Positions 40,705 to 49,400 of a DNA stretch of 64,000 nt are shown in pieces. The stretch comes from Phreatobacter stygius (lineage in GTDB: Bacteria; Pseudomonadota; Alphaproteobacteria; Rhizobiales; Phreatobacteraceae): the NCBI RefSeq assembly GCF_005144885.1, contig NZ_CP039690.1:372001-436000 (forward strand). The letters are read 5' to 3'. The number at the start of each line of letters is the position of its first letter. The stretch's first letter is position 1. The translations under genes were made by a program, and so were the position numbers. Below the pieces are notes generated by a model. The model worked only from the letters and a program-made list of their open reading frames with translations, made no database searches and was not told the origin of the DNA.

Positions 40705-42945
40705 TCAGAATTTGACGGTGTAGGAAACGTCGACGCTGCGCGGCGCGCCGATATAGACCTGGGTGGCGCTATAGCCGGACCAGTCGGCATAAAATTCATT
40801 GGTCAGGTTGCGGCCGCGCACCCGCAAGGTGCCGCGCCCGACGTCATAAGCGAGCCAGGCGTCGAACAGCGTGCGGCCTTTGACCAGGATCGTATTGGCG
40901 GTGTCGGTATAGAATGATCCGACATGCTGGGCCGAGGCGCCGACCGTCAGCGGCACGGTCTCGAAGCGGTAGCTGGTCGAGACCGTGAACGACTGCGCCG
41001 GCACATTGGTCGGCCGGTTGCCGGTGAGGTCGCGCGCCACACTCCTCAGTTCGGTGAAGCGCGCGTCGATGAACGACGCATTGGCCGCCAGCTTCCACTG
41101 ATCGGTCAGTGCCACCGAAACATCGAGCTCGATGCCACGCGACCGCTGGCTGCCACCCTGCACGGTCAGCGCCGGGTTGGCCGCATCGCGGGTCAGGATA
41201 TTGTTCTGCTCGATCTGGTAGACCGAGGCGGTCGCGACGATACGGCCGTTCCACAAGGTCGATTTGATGCCGGCTTCGAGCGAACGTCCGGTCGAGAGCT
41301 CGAAACGGCCATTGACCGTATTGCTCAACAGCAATGTCGCGACCGGCACCGCCGCCTCGTTGTACTGGGCGAACAGCGCCGTGCCGCTGGTCAGATCATA
41401 GACCGTGCCGATCCGCCAGGAGAGGTTCTGGAAGCTGTTGTTGAAGCGGGTGGTGACGCCCGTGTTCAGATCGTCGATCCGGCGGTCCAGCCGCATCGTC
41501 TCGTAGCGGATGCTGGCAAGCGCCAGCCAGTCCGGCGTCAGATTGATGGCGTTCTCGGCAAAGCCGGCGATCGTCCTGAGGTGGCTGTCATAATTCTGCC
41601 GGGTGGCGAAGTTTGCCGCGGTGTCGGCCGGGAACAGTCCGCGGTTCGGATTGAACGGATCGACCGAACTGGTCGTGCCGAACCGCCGCTGCGAACCCAA
41701 GGTCGTATCGATATATTCGAAGCCTGCGGCGAAGCGGTTGCGAAAGCCGCCGACCTGACCGTCAAACGCGGCGGCCACACGGTCCGACCAGAATTGATGG
41801 GCGTGGGTAATCTTGGTCGTGCTGCGATCGAGCCATCCGGTGCCGGCGTTGAAGGTGAAGTCCTCCGAATTCGCCCAGTAGCGATCCGCCCGGAACAACC
41901 CCACCTCGTTCTTGATCGTCCAGTTGTCGGTCAGCCGGTATTCGACACCGCCGCGCAGCCACAGCGTATCCGACCGCATCAAGCCGTCATGGACATTGTA
42001 GTTCTGGTTGCGCAGCGACCTGTCGATAACGAGCCCGTTGGGCGCCGAAACCAGATCCGAGGGATTGCGCGCCACCGAACGCCCGATCAGCGGCATGCCC
42101 TGATAGGGCGTTCTGAATTCGTCGTGGAAATAATTGACCGAGCCGGAAAAGGTCAGCCGGTCGGTCGGCGTGAAGATGCCGCTCGAGGTGAAGCCGAGAT
42201 TGCGCGACGGGGTGTCGTTGATATAGCCGTCGGACTGGCCGTAACTGAGCGTGGTTCGCACCGCTGCATTGGGCCCGACCGGCGTGTTGAAGCCGATGCC
42301 GGCGCGCAGCGAATTGAAACTGCCATAGCTCATCATGCCTTCGGCGCCAGTGTCTCCGAGCCTTGGCTGTTTGGTCACCAGGTTGACCGAACCGGCCAGC
42401 GCCCCGGTGCCGTGGATCACCGATGCCGGGCCCTTGAGAATCTCGACACGCTCGAAATTGAAGGTGTCGTAATTGCGCGAAACCACCAGCGGGTCGACCG
42501 CCCGCATGCCGTCGATGGAATAACCGGTGGCGGCGCGCGAGAAGCCGCGCATCGAGATCACGGCCGGTTCGCCCGGCAGGTTTCCGGCGGTGACGCCGGG
42601 CACGCTGTTGAAGGTCTCGACCAGGCTTCGAAGCCCTTTCTCCTGCATGTCGTTCTGGGTGACGATATTGACCGTGGCGGGCGTCTCGCGCGGCGTCAGG
42701 CCGACAAGGCTGCCCGCGCCGTTCCTGACGTCGAGATGCGACGGATCGGCCGCGCCCTCGACCGTAATGGTCTGCAGCTCGATGACGCCGCTGGCCGCCG
42801 CGTCGCGGCCGGTGCCGGCCTGGACGGGGTTCGGGCGGTCCTGGGCTAGTGCTGGAATCATGGCTGATGGGGCGAACAAGGTCGCGAGCAAGGTCGCGAC
42901 GCGAAAGCGCCGCGCCGCGCGAGCCGGCGGCAAAGACAGATGCAT
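40705..42945 (-). CDS. TonB-dependent siderophore receptor
   Basis: The product has 746 residues. A signal peptide (ending PALAQ near residue 35) precedes a plug domain (RNGAGSLVGLTPRETPATVN, LVETFNSVPGVTAGNL, VISMRGFSRAATGYSIDGMR, VEILKGPASVIHGTGALAG) and a 22-strand barrel ending in the terminal aromatic (DVSYTVKF). It resembles FhuA/FcuA-type ferrichrome and hydroxamate receptors. A DUF2946 gene precedes it and the PepSY gene follows. The siderophore cannot be named. No Fur-box was identified. Confidence 0.9.
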   Translation of the reverse strand: MHLSLPPARAARRFRVATLLATLFAPSAMIPALAQDRPNPVQAGTGRDAAASGVIELQTITVEGAADPSHLDVRNGAGSLVGLTPRETPATVNIVTQNDMQEKGLRSLVETFNSVPGVTAGNLPGEPAVISMRGFSRAATGYSIDGMRAVDPLVVSRNYDTFNFERVEILKGPASVIHGTGALAGSVNLVTKQPRLGDTGAEGMMSYGSFNSLRAGIGFNTPVGPNAAVRTTLSYGQSDGYINDTPSRNLGFTSSGIFTPTDRLTFSGSVNYFHDEFRTPYQGMPLIGRSVARNPSDLVSAPNGLVIDRSLRNQNYNVHDGLMRSDTLWLRGGVEYRLTDNWTIKNEVGLFRADRYWANSEDFTFNAGTGWLDRSTTKITHAHQFWSDRVAAAFDGQVGGFRNRFAAGFEYIDTTLGSQRRFGTTSSVDPFNPNRGLFPADTAANFATRQNYDSHLRTIAGFAENAINLTPDWLALASIRYETMRLDRRIDDLNTGVTTRFNNSFQNLSWRIGTVYDLTSGTALFAQYNEAAVPVATLLLSNTVNGRFELSTGRSLEAGIKSTLWNGRIVATASVYQIEQNNILTRDAANPALTVQGGSQRSRGIELDVSVALTDQWKLAANASFIDARFTELRSVARDLTGNRPTNVPAQSFTVSTSYRFETVPLTVGASAQHVGSFYTDTANTILVKGRTLFDAWLAYDVGRGTLRVRGRNLTNEFYADWSGYSATQVYIGAPRSVDVSYTVKF

Positions 42946-43037
42946 GACGGGATCTCTTCACTGAAGACGTGGCGATGCGGCAGACGCGAGCCCCCGCCCG
43001 CGAGGGGACAGGCACCGGCGTCGGCCTTGGCGTCGTT

Positions 43038-43421
43038 TCAGATGAAGATCGGGGGCGCGCGGGCGCGGTGATTGCCGGGCAGCGACGGCGGCTTGAACGG
43101 GTCGGAGGCCGCCGCCAGCACGACCAAGCCGGAAAAGGCGGCGGCCGGAGGCAAGATCGCTCCGCCGCCGGGCTGGGCGAAACCGCAATGCCCGAGGCCG
43201 CAGAGCGCGCAATGGGTTGGCGGATGATGATGATGATCGGCCGGCGCGGGAGCCTCGGCGTCGGCATGCGACGAACAGAGGATCAATGGGCCGGCAAACA
43301 GATCGCCCTGGACGAGCGGGCGCGGCACCACTGCCAGCGCCATGAGGAAACTGTGAGCGACAAGCGCGTAGATCGCGATATTCGCGACCAAAAACCGCCT
43401 GATGGCTTTCCAGTCCGTCAT
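43038..43421 (-). CDS. DUF2946-family membrane protein
   Basis: The product has 127 residues. After one hydrophobic helix (RRFLVANIAIYALVAHSFLM) it has a His/Cys-rich loop (CSSHADAEAPAPADHHHHPP then THCALCGLGHCGF), then a second helix. This pattern matches DUF2946, commonly found beside TonB receptors and copper or iron genes. The cluster of His and Cys suggests metal binding in the periplasm. It precedes the TonB receptor by 92 bases on the same strand. The ATG at 43421 (MTDWKAIRR) is preferred. Confidence 0.75.
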   Translation of the reverse strand: MTDWKAIRRFLVANIAIYALVAHSFLMALAVVPRPLVQGDLFAGPLILCSSHADAEAPAPADHHHHPPTHCALCGLGHCGFAQPGGGAILPPAAAFSGLVVLAAASDPFKPPSLPGNHRARAPPIFI

Positions 43422-43536
43422 CCCTGCCCCCAAAGGGCGTCCTAGCCGAGCTTTGGTCTGCGTGCAATGCGGCACTGGGCCAAGGCGCGCGATCGGCGGC
43501 GCCGCATCGCGGTCCCGCCGGCCCTGCGCGGCTCGA

Positions 43537-43959
43537 TCACCTGATCTCGGGCAGGTCCAGCGCCTGCACCTCGAGCGCGGTCATCTCGCCGGGAAACCGG
43601 GTCTGGCTGATGATGATCCGGCGCCGCAGGGTGAACACCGCGCGGCCCTCCACCCATTCGACGGTTTCCCCGGTTGCCGGCGGCAGCGCTTGCATGGAGG
43701 CATCGAACCAGCTGGCGGTCGCCGGGGCGGCGAGGTCGTTGCAGCCCGGCGCCTGGCCCGCCTCGCGCCTGAACACCGCCCCGACCAGGCGCTGGGCGGA
43801 GGGGTCGCTCGGGTTGCGACAAGTCATCAGCACGGCCTCGCGCTGGCCGTCGGGCGACGGCTTGCGCAGCAGCACCGCCTCGGACGCCCAGGGCGAACAC
43901 GCGGCCAGGAGGCTGGCCGTCGCCACGATGAAGACGCCGGCGATGCCACGGCCGATCAT
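43537..43959 (-). CDS. small putative lipoprotein
   Basis: The product has 140 residues. The N-terminus shows a lipobox (FIVATASLLAACSPWA, Cys near residue 21), so it is probably lipidated. The rest (PSPDGQREAVLMTCRNPSDP, EWVEGRAVFTLRRRIIISQ) has no recognised family. It lies 26 bases downstream of the EamA gene on the same strand and may share its transcript. Confidence 0.65.
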   Translation of the reverse strand: MIGRGIAGVFIVATASLLAACSPWASEAVLLRKPSPDGQREAVLMTCRNPSDPSAQRLVGAVFRREAGQAPGCNDLAAPATASWFDASMQALPPATGETVEWVEGRAVFTLRRRIIISQTRFPGEMTALEVQALDLPEIR

Positions 43960-43985
43960 GCACTGCTCCCCAGCCTCCGACACCC

Positions 43986-44942
43986 CTATCCCTGCGGCGT
44001 CGAGACCTTGCGCTGGCGCGCCCGTTCCAGCCCCAATTGGTGCTCGCGCCAGATGACGAAAATGCCCGAGGCGACGACGATCGCGCCGCCGGCCAGCACA
44101 TAGACGCTGGGCACGTCGCGGAACACGAAATAGCCGATGACGATGGCCCAGATCATCGAGAAATATTCGAACGGCGCGATCAGCGAGGTATCGGCGTGGC
44201 GATAGCTCACCGTCAGCAGGATCTGGCCGAGCCCGCCGAACACGCCGACCGCCACCAGGATGACCGCCTGCCAGACGCTGGGCACGATCCATTGGCCGAT
44301 CGGCAGCACATGGGCCAGCGGCCAGGTCAAAAGCGCCAGCACGGCGCAGAGCATCATGAAGGTGAAGACGATGGCCGCGGTCGTCTCGGTCGAGACCAGC
44401 TTGCGCACCTGGATGGTGGCAAAGGCCGCGCAGACCGCGCCGCCGAGCGCGAACATGGCGCCGACCGTCTGGCCATCCGACATGGCGCGGAGCGCCTCGA
44501 TGTCGAGATGCGGCCAGAGGATGACCACCACGCCGATGAAACCGATGGCGACCGCCGACCAGCGATAGATGCGCACCCGCTCGCCCAGGATGATGGCGGC
44601 CAAGGGCACCACCATCAGGGGCGCCGCATAGCTGATCGCGGTGGAATCGGCGAGCGGCAGCAAGGTCAGCCCGACGAAACCGGAAAACATGCCGGTGGCG
44701 CCGATGACGCCGCGCTTGATATGCGAGGAGACGCTGGTGACCCGGAACGCATCCATGATCTCGTCGCGCCAGGCCAGCATGATGAACAGCGGGATCAGCG
44801 CGAAAAACGACCGGCAGAACACCACCTGGCCGACCGGCACCTCCTTGCCCGCCACGCGCACGAGCGTCGACATGCAGGTAAACGCCATGGTCGACAGGAC
44901 TTTGAGCAGAATTCCCGTGACGGCGCGGGAGAGAACAGGCAT
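43986..44942 (-). CDS. EamA/DMT-family transporter
   Basis: The product has about 318 residues with ten predicted helices in two EamA repeats: GILLKVLSTMAFTCMSTLVR, GFVGLTLLPLADSTAISYAA and GERVRIYRWSAVAIGFIGVV in the first, LTVSYRHADTSLIAPFEYFS and VFRDVPSVYVLAGGAIVVAS in the second. Members export amino acids, metabolites or drugs. Start is either the ATG at 44942 or a TTG 13 codons earlier; GAAGGAGG sits near the latter. Confidence 0.85.
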   Translation of the reverse strand: MPVLSRAVTGILLKVLSTMAFTCMSTLVRVAGKEVPVGQVVFCRSFFALIPLFIMLAWRDEIMDAFRVTSVSSHIKRGVIGATGMFSGFVGLTLLPLADSTAISYAAPLMVVPLAAIILGERVRIYRWSAVAIGFIGVVVILWPHLDIEALRAMSDGQTVGAMFALGGAVCAAFATIQVRKLVSTETTAAIVFTFMMLCAVLALLTWPLAHVLPIGQWIVPSVWQAVILVAVGVFGGLGQILLTVSYRHADTSLIAPFEYFSMIWAIVIGYFVFRDVPSVYVLAGGAIVVASGIFVIWREHQLGLERARQRKVSTPQG

Positions 44943-45115
44943 GGCGGGGGGAAGGCCGATCGGTGAGCGGACCTCCTTCAACCATGTTCGCTCGGCGATG
45001 AGGAGCGTTTTATCCGCAGCATTGCCCTGCGGAGACTATTTTTCGCTTTGATCCCGCCAACGCTTCGCGCGCGGCCCCGCTGGGACATTGCCGGCCCGCC
45101 TGCTATCCTCCGCCC

Positions 45116-45586
45116 ATGGGCGATCTGGCGAGCACAACGGTGTCGAGACTGATCAACGCGCCGCGCGAGGCGGTGTACCGGGCCTATCTCGACCCGGAGG
45201 CGCTGGCGCGCTGGCTGCCGCCGGGCACCATGACCGGCGTGGTCCACGTCTTCGATCCGCGTGAAGGCGGCGCCTTCAGCATGTCGCTGGTCTATTCCGG
45301 GGGTGAGCCGGCCGTGCGCGGCAAGACCTCTGACACCACCGACCGGTTCCAGGGCCGCTTTGCCAGGCTGGTTCCGGGCGAGCAGGTGGTCTGGGCGGTC
45401 GAGTTCGTTTCACCGGACCCGTCATTTGCCGGCGAGATGATCGTCGAGACGCAGCTCACGCCCGAGGCCGGCGGCACCCGGGTGACCATTCGCTGCGACA
45501 ATATTCCGCGCGGCATCAGGCCCGAAGACAATGAGGCGGACTGCCGCTCGACCCTGGACAAACTCGCCGCCTTCCTCAACGGCTGA
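45116..45586 (+). CDS. SRPBCC/AHSA1-domain protein
   Basis: The product has 156 residues: SRLINAPREAVYRAYLDPEA, LARWLPPGTMTGVVHVFDPR, GGAFSMSLVYSGGEPAVRGK and a C-terminal helix STLDKLAAFL. It is an AHSA1-like ligand-binding protein, a paralogue in fold of the one at 16671. No ArsR gene accompanies it. It is divergent from the EamA gene and 133 bases upstream of the DoxX gene. Confidence 0.85.
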   Translation: MGDLASTTVSRLINAPREAVYRAYLDPEALARWLPPGTMTGVVHVFDPREGGAFSMSLVYSGGEPAVRGKTSDTTDRFQGRFARLVPGEQVVWAVEFVSPDPSFAGEMIVETQLTPEAGGTRVTIRCDNIPRGIRPEDNEADCRSTLDKLAAFLNG

Positions 45587-45718
45587 ACGGCTCTTGGCCG
45601 TCGCGTTGCTTTCGCTCGGGCTCAGGCTAAGGTCTTCGAGAGATCGCCAATGGCGATCGATTCTGCGTCGAGCCAGACAAATCAAAGTCAAACCGGAAAC
45701 CAACCCAAGAGATCGACC

Positions 45719-46123
45719 ATGGACCGACTGACCTCGACCCTCAATTCCTGGGCCCCCACTGTCCTGAGCCTGCTCCGGATCGTCGTCGGCCTGTTGTTCC
45801 TGCAGCACGGCCTGGTCAAGCTGCTCGGCTTCCCGATGGCGCCGCCGAGCGCCCCGTCGCTGTTCTCGCTGATCTGGTTTGCCGGCGCGCTCGAGATCGT
45901 CGGCGGCATCCTTTTGATCCTCGGCCTGTTCACCCGGCCGGTCGCGTTCATCGTCGCCGGCGAAATGGCCTTCGCCTATTTCATCGGCCATCACCCGCGC
46001 TCGTTCTTTCCGATCCAGAACGCCGGCAACCTGGCCATCCTCTACTGTTTCGTCTTCTTCTACCTGACCTTCGCCGGTCCTGGGCCGATCAGCCTCGACG
46101 CCCAGCGTTCGCGCAATGCATGA
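45719..46123 (+). CDS. DoxX-family membrane protein
   Basis: The product has 134 residues with four helices. LLRIVVGLLFLQHGLVKLLG and GALEIVGGILLILGLFTRPV, MAFAYFIGHHPRSFFPIQNA are typical of the DoxX family (quinol-oxidase-associated or integrity determinants of the membrane). Such proteins often support oxidative-stress resistance. The ATG at 45719 follows AAGAGA. Confidence 0.85.
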   Translation: MDRLTSTLNSWAPTVLSLLRIVVGLLFLQHGLVKLLGFPMAPPSAPSLFSLIWFAGALEIVGGILLILGLFTRPVAFIVAGEMAFAYFIGHHPRSFFPIQNAGNLAILYCFVFFYLTFAGPGPISLDAQRSRNA

Positions 46124-46481
46124 CGGCCTGGCGGCAGCCGGGCCATTTGCTTCGAACAAAACGGCCCGCGTGCGACGCGCGCGGGTCGTCCTGATGCGTA
46201 ATGGCTGCAGGTTGAAGCGCTCTGCACAAAGGTTTGTCGTCCTTCGAGGCTCGCTTCGCTCGCACCTCAGGATGAGGAATGTGGGATATCGCGGCAATGA
46301 CGGCGCCAAATGCTCGAAGAGGTGCAGGTTTCGTCAGCGCGATTGGTGCAATTCACTTACTACCCTCATCCTGAGGTGCGAGCGAAGCGAGCCTCGAAGG
46401 ACGACGGAGCTTTGTGCAGGGCGTTTCAGCTTGATACGATAACACTATAGTTGAGCCCGGCCCTGTGGATTGACCGTCGCC
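46124..46481. other. intergenic region with a repeat pair before the autotransporter
   Basis: About 358 bases, dominated by the inverted repeat described separately. No gene is supported. Confidence 0.6.
46238..46403. repeat. inverted repeat pair with 40-bp arms, dispersed family
   Basis: CGTCCTTCGAGGCTCGCTTC ... CTCAGGATGAGG at 46238-46277 is reverse-complementary, perfectly or nearly so, to CCTCATCCTGAGGTGCGAGC ... TCGAAGGACG at 46364-46403. The similarity extends outward with CTCTGCACAAAGG-like and CTTTGTGCAGGG-like flanks, so the element is about 200 bp. A diverged relative lies at 9786-9954. Confidence 0.8.
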
Positions 46482-49400
46482 TCACCAGACGAAGCGCAGC
46501 GTCCCGCTGCCGCCATAGGACAGCGACCGGTTGGCGAATTCGCCGGAGAATTTGGCTCTGACCGACCAGCCATTGGCGAAGCGCCATTCCGAACCGATCG
46601 AGGCCGCCAGCACGTCGCGCGGCAGGGCCACGCCGCTGACCACGAAGCCGGTGCCGGGCAGGCTGTCGAAGCTCGCGTTGAGCGCCGGCGCGCCGGAGAA
46701 TTCGTGGCGCCAGGCGAGGTGGCCGCGCAGCAGCAGGATCGACTGCTCCGAAACCGCCAGGCGCGTGTCGAAACGCAGGCCGAGTTCGCTGCGGATCGTG
46801 TTGAAGCGGCGCGCGCCATAGCTCAGCGCGAAGGCGCTGGCGCCCGCCGTGCCGGTCTCGCTATAGCCGGCCAGGCGGAAGCTTTGCGCCTGCAGCGCGG
46901 CAAACGGCGTGATGCCGGCCGAGGCGGTCGCCGCGATGCGGTAGCCGGCTTCGAGCCGGCCGGCAAAACTGTCGGCGCCGACATGGCCGGTGAGGTCGCC
47001 GCTGACACCGGTGAGCGGCACCGAGCGGCTGGTCGACAGCGCATAGTGGCCATAAGCGGCGGATGCCGAGACATAGCCGTCGCCGAACCGGGTCGAGCCA
47101 TAGAAGCCGGCCTTGAAGGCCTCGCCCTTGCCCGAGCCGAAGCCGCCGCCGAGGTTGTAGTTCAGCGAAGACCCGGAGATCGCGAAGCCGAGCAGCGTGC
47201 CGCCATCGAGCCGATAGTCGGCGCCGGCGGCGACGCCTGCCGTGCGGGCGCTGAGATCGGAGGTGCCGAGCCCGGCATTGCCGGCGAACGAACCGGCCGC
47301 CGCATAGGCCGTGCCCCAGCTCGACCAGCGCCGGTCCTCGGGCCGCGCCGGGCCGCGGCCCGGCAAGCTCGCATAGGCCGTCATCAGCGCAAACGAGCTC
47401 GCCGCCTGGCTCGCCGCGAAGGCCAGCGCCGGCCCGCTGGCGCTCGGCGCGGCCTCGGCCCGGCTCTCCACCGACGGGTCGAGCATCAGGTCGAGGAACT
47501 GCCCCATGTCCTGCGCGCCGGCCACCGCCGCGCTGGTGCCGATCTGCCCGGAAAGCTGCGACAGGCCGGCGGCAAGGCCCGCCGCCGACAGGTTGAACAG
47601 GCCGACGAAGGGTGCCGGGGCAAGGCCTGAGCCAAACGCCGTATCGATCGCGCCCGCGACATTGCGCGAATTGCCCGCCGCATGACCCGGCAGGAACGGC
47701 GAGATCGAATTGGGGGCAAGTTCCAGATAGACGTTATTGGCGTCATAGATCAGCTTCGGCTTGATGGTCAGCCCGAAACCGCTGGTGAAATCGGCCGCAT
47801 TGAACGTGCCCGAGATGCCGCTGCCGGCATTGAGAATGAGGTAGCGTGCGTTGATCGTGTAGGAGCCGGCCTGAGGCAGGAAGGTCGCCGTGCCGGCCAG
47901 TGTCGCGGTGCCGGTGACATTGGTCCGGTCGGCACTGGTGGGCGAAACCTCGACGCGATAACCGCCGCCGGCGGCAAAGCTGAGATTGCCCGATACCGTG
48001 ATCGTGCCGATGGAATTGCCGGGAGCGAGAATCCCGCCGGCGTTCACCCGTGTCGTCGGCAGCGTGCCGGCGCCGCCGATCACCCCGCCATTGTTGATGT
48101 CGAGCCCGCTCGACGCGATCAGCGTCCCGTTGACCGTGACCAGGCCATTGCTCGTGAAGGCTCCGCCGACCGTGTAGTGGCCACCGGCGGCGACGCTGAG
48201 CGTGGCGCCCGAGGCATTGGCAAAGGCATCGTTGCTGGTGACGGTGCCGGTGACCTGGAACAGGCCGGCGCTGTTGACGATCGCCCCGTTGATGGCGCCG
48301 TCGACGGCGTAGACGGAGCCGCTATTGGTCAGGCCAGCGGCCAGCGTTCCGCTCGACGTCAGCGTGCCCGCATTGTTGAAGCCGGCAGCACCGGTCAGCA
48401 GGCCGCCGGCGGCGATCGTGACATTGCCGTTATTGGTGACAAGCCCGGTGACCGCATAGGCCCCGGCGGCGGCGATCGCCAAGGTCGCGGCCGATGCATT
48501 GGCGAAGGTCGCGTTGCTGGTCACCAGGCCGCCAATGGCGAACAGGCCGGCGCTGTTGACGATCGCGCCATTGATGGCGCCGCCATTGGCCTGGACGGTG
48601 GCACTGTTGGTCAGGCCGCCGGCGACCGAACCGCCGGTCTGGGTGAAGGTGCCGCCCGTGACGACCACCCCGCCGCCGAGGGCGCCGGCATTGGTCGCCG
48701 TTCCCGCGCTGTTGGTCACCAGCCCGGAGACCGAGCCGCCGGCCTTGTTGTCGAAGCTGGCGGCATTGTTGACCGCGCCCGATATCGTCGCGTTGTTGGT
48801 GAGCGTGCCGGTGCCCGACACCGTCGCCGTACCGGCAATCAGGCTGGAATTGGTCAGCATGCCGCCGGTGACGGTCACGCCGCCATTCAATTGGCCGGCA
48901 TTGCTCGCGGTGCCCGCCGTATTGGTGAAAAGTCCCGACACCGTGCCGGTGGCGCCATTGGTGAAGGTCCCGGCGTTCGACACGCTACCGGTCCAGGTTC
49001 CGTCATTGGCGAGCGTGCCGGCGCCATTGCCGGCATTGCCGGTCCAGGTCGCGCCGGCCTGGTTGGTGATCGTGCCGGCATTGGCCAGGACATTGCCGTT
49101 CCACGACCCGGCATTGGTGATGCTGTTGGCATTGGCGGTCACCTGGCCGGTCCAGGTGCCCGTGGTCGAATTGCTGATCGTCCCGCTATTGGTGTCGACG
49201 ATCGCGTTGGTCGTCAGGGTATTGGTGAAGCTGCCGCTATTGCCGAGAGCGCCCGCCAGCGTGCCGTTATTGATCACCGTCCCGGCATTGGCGAGGCCGC
49301 CGGTCGTGTAGTTGCCGCCGGCATTGATCGTCAGCGTGCCCAGGGCATTGTTGGTGAAGCTGTTGGCGCTGGTCACCGTGCCCGAGACATGAAACGCGGC

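Noticed and set aside
40924-42849. A 641-codon plus-strand open frame opposite the TonB receptor
   Set aside because: The minus-strand frame has a full signal, plug and barrel; the antisense frame has no family features.
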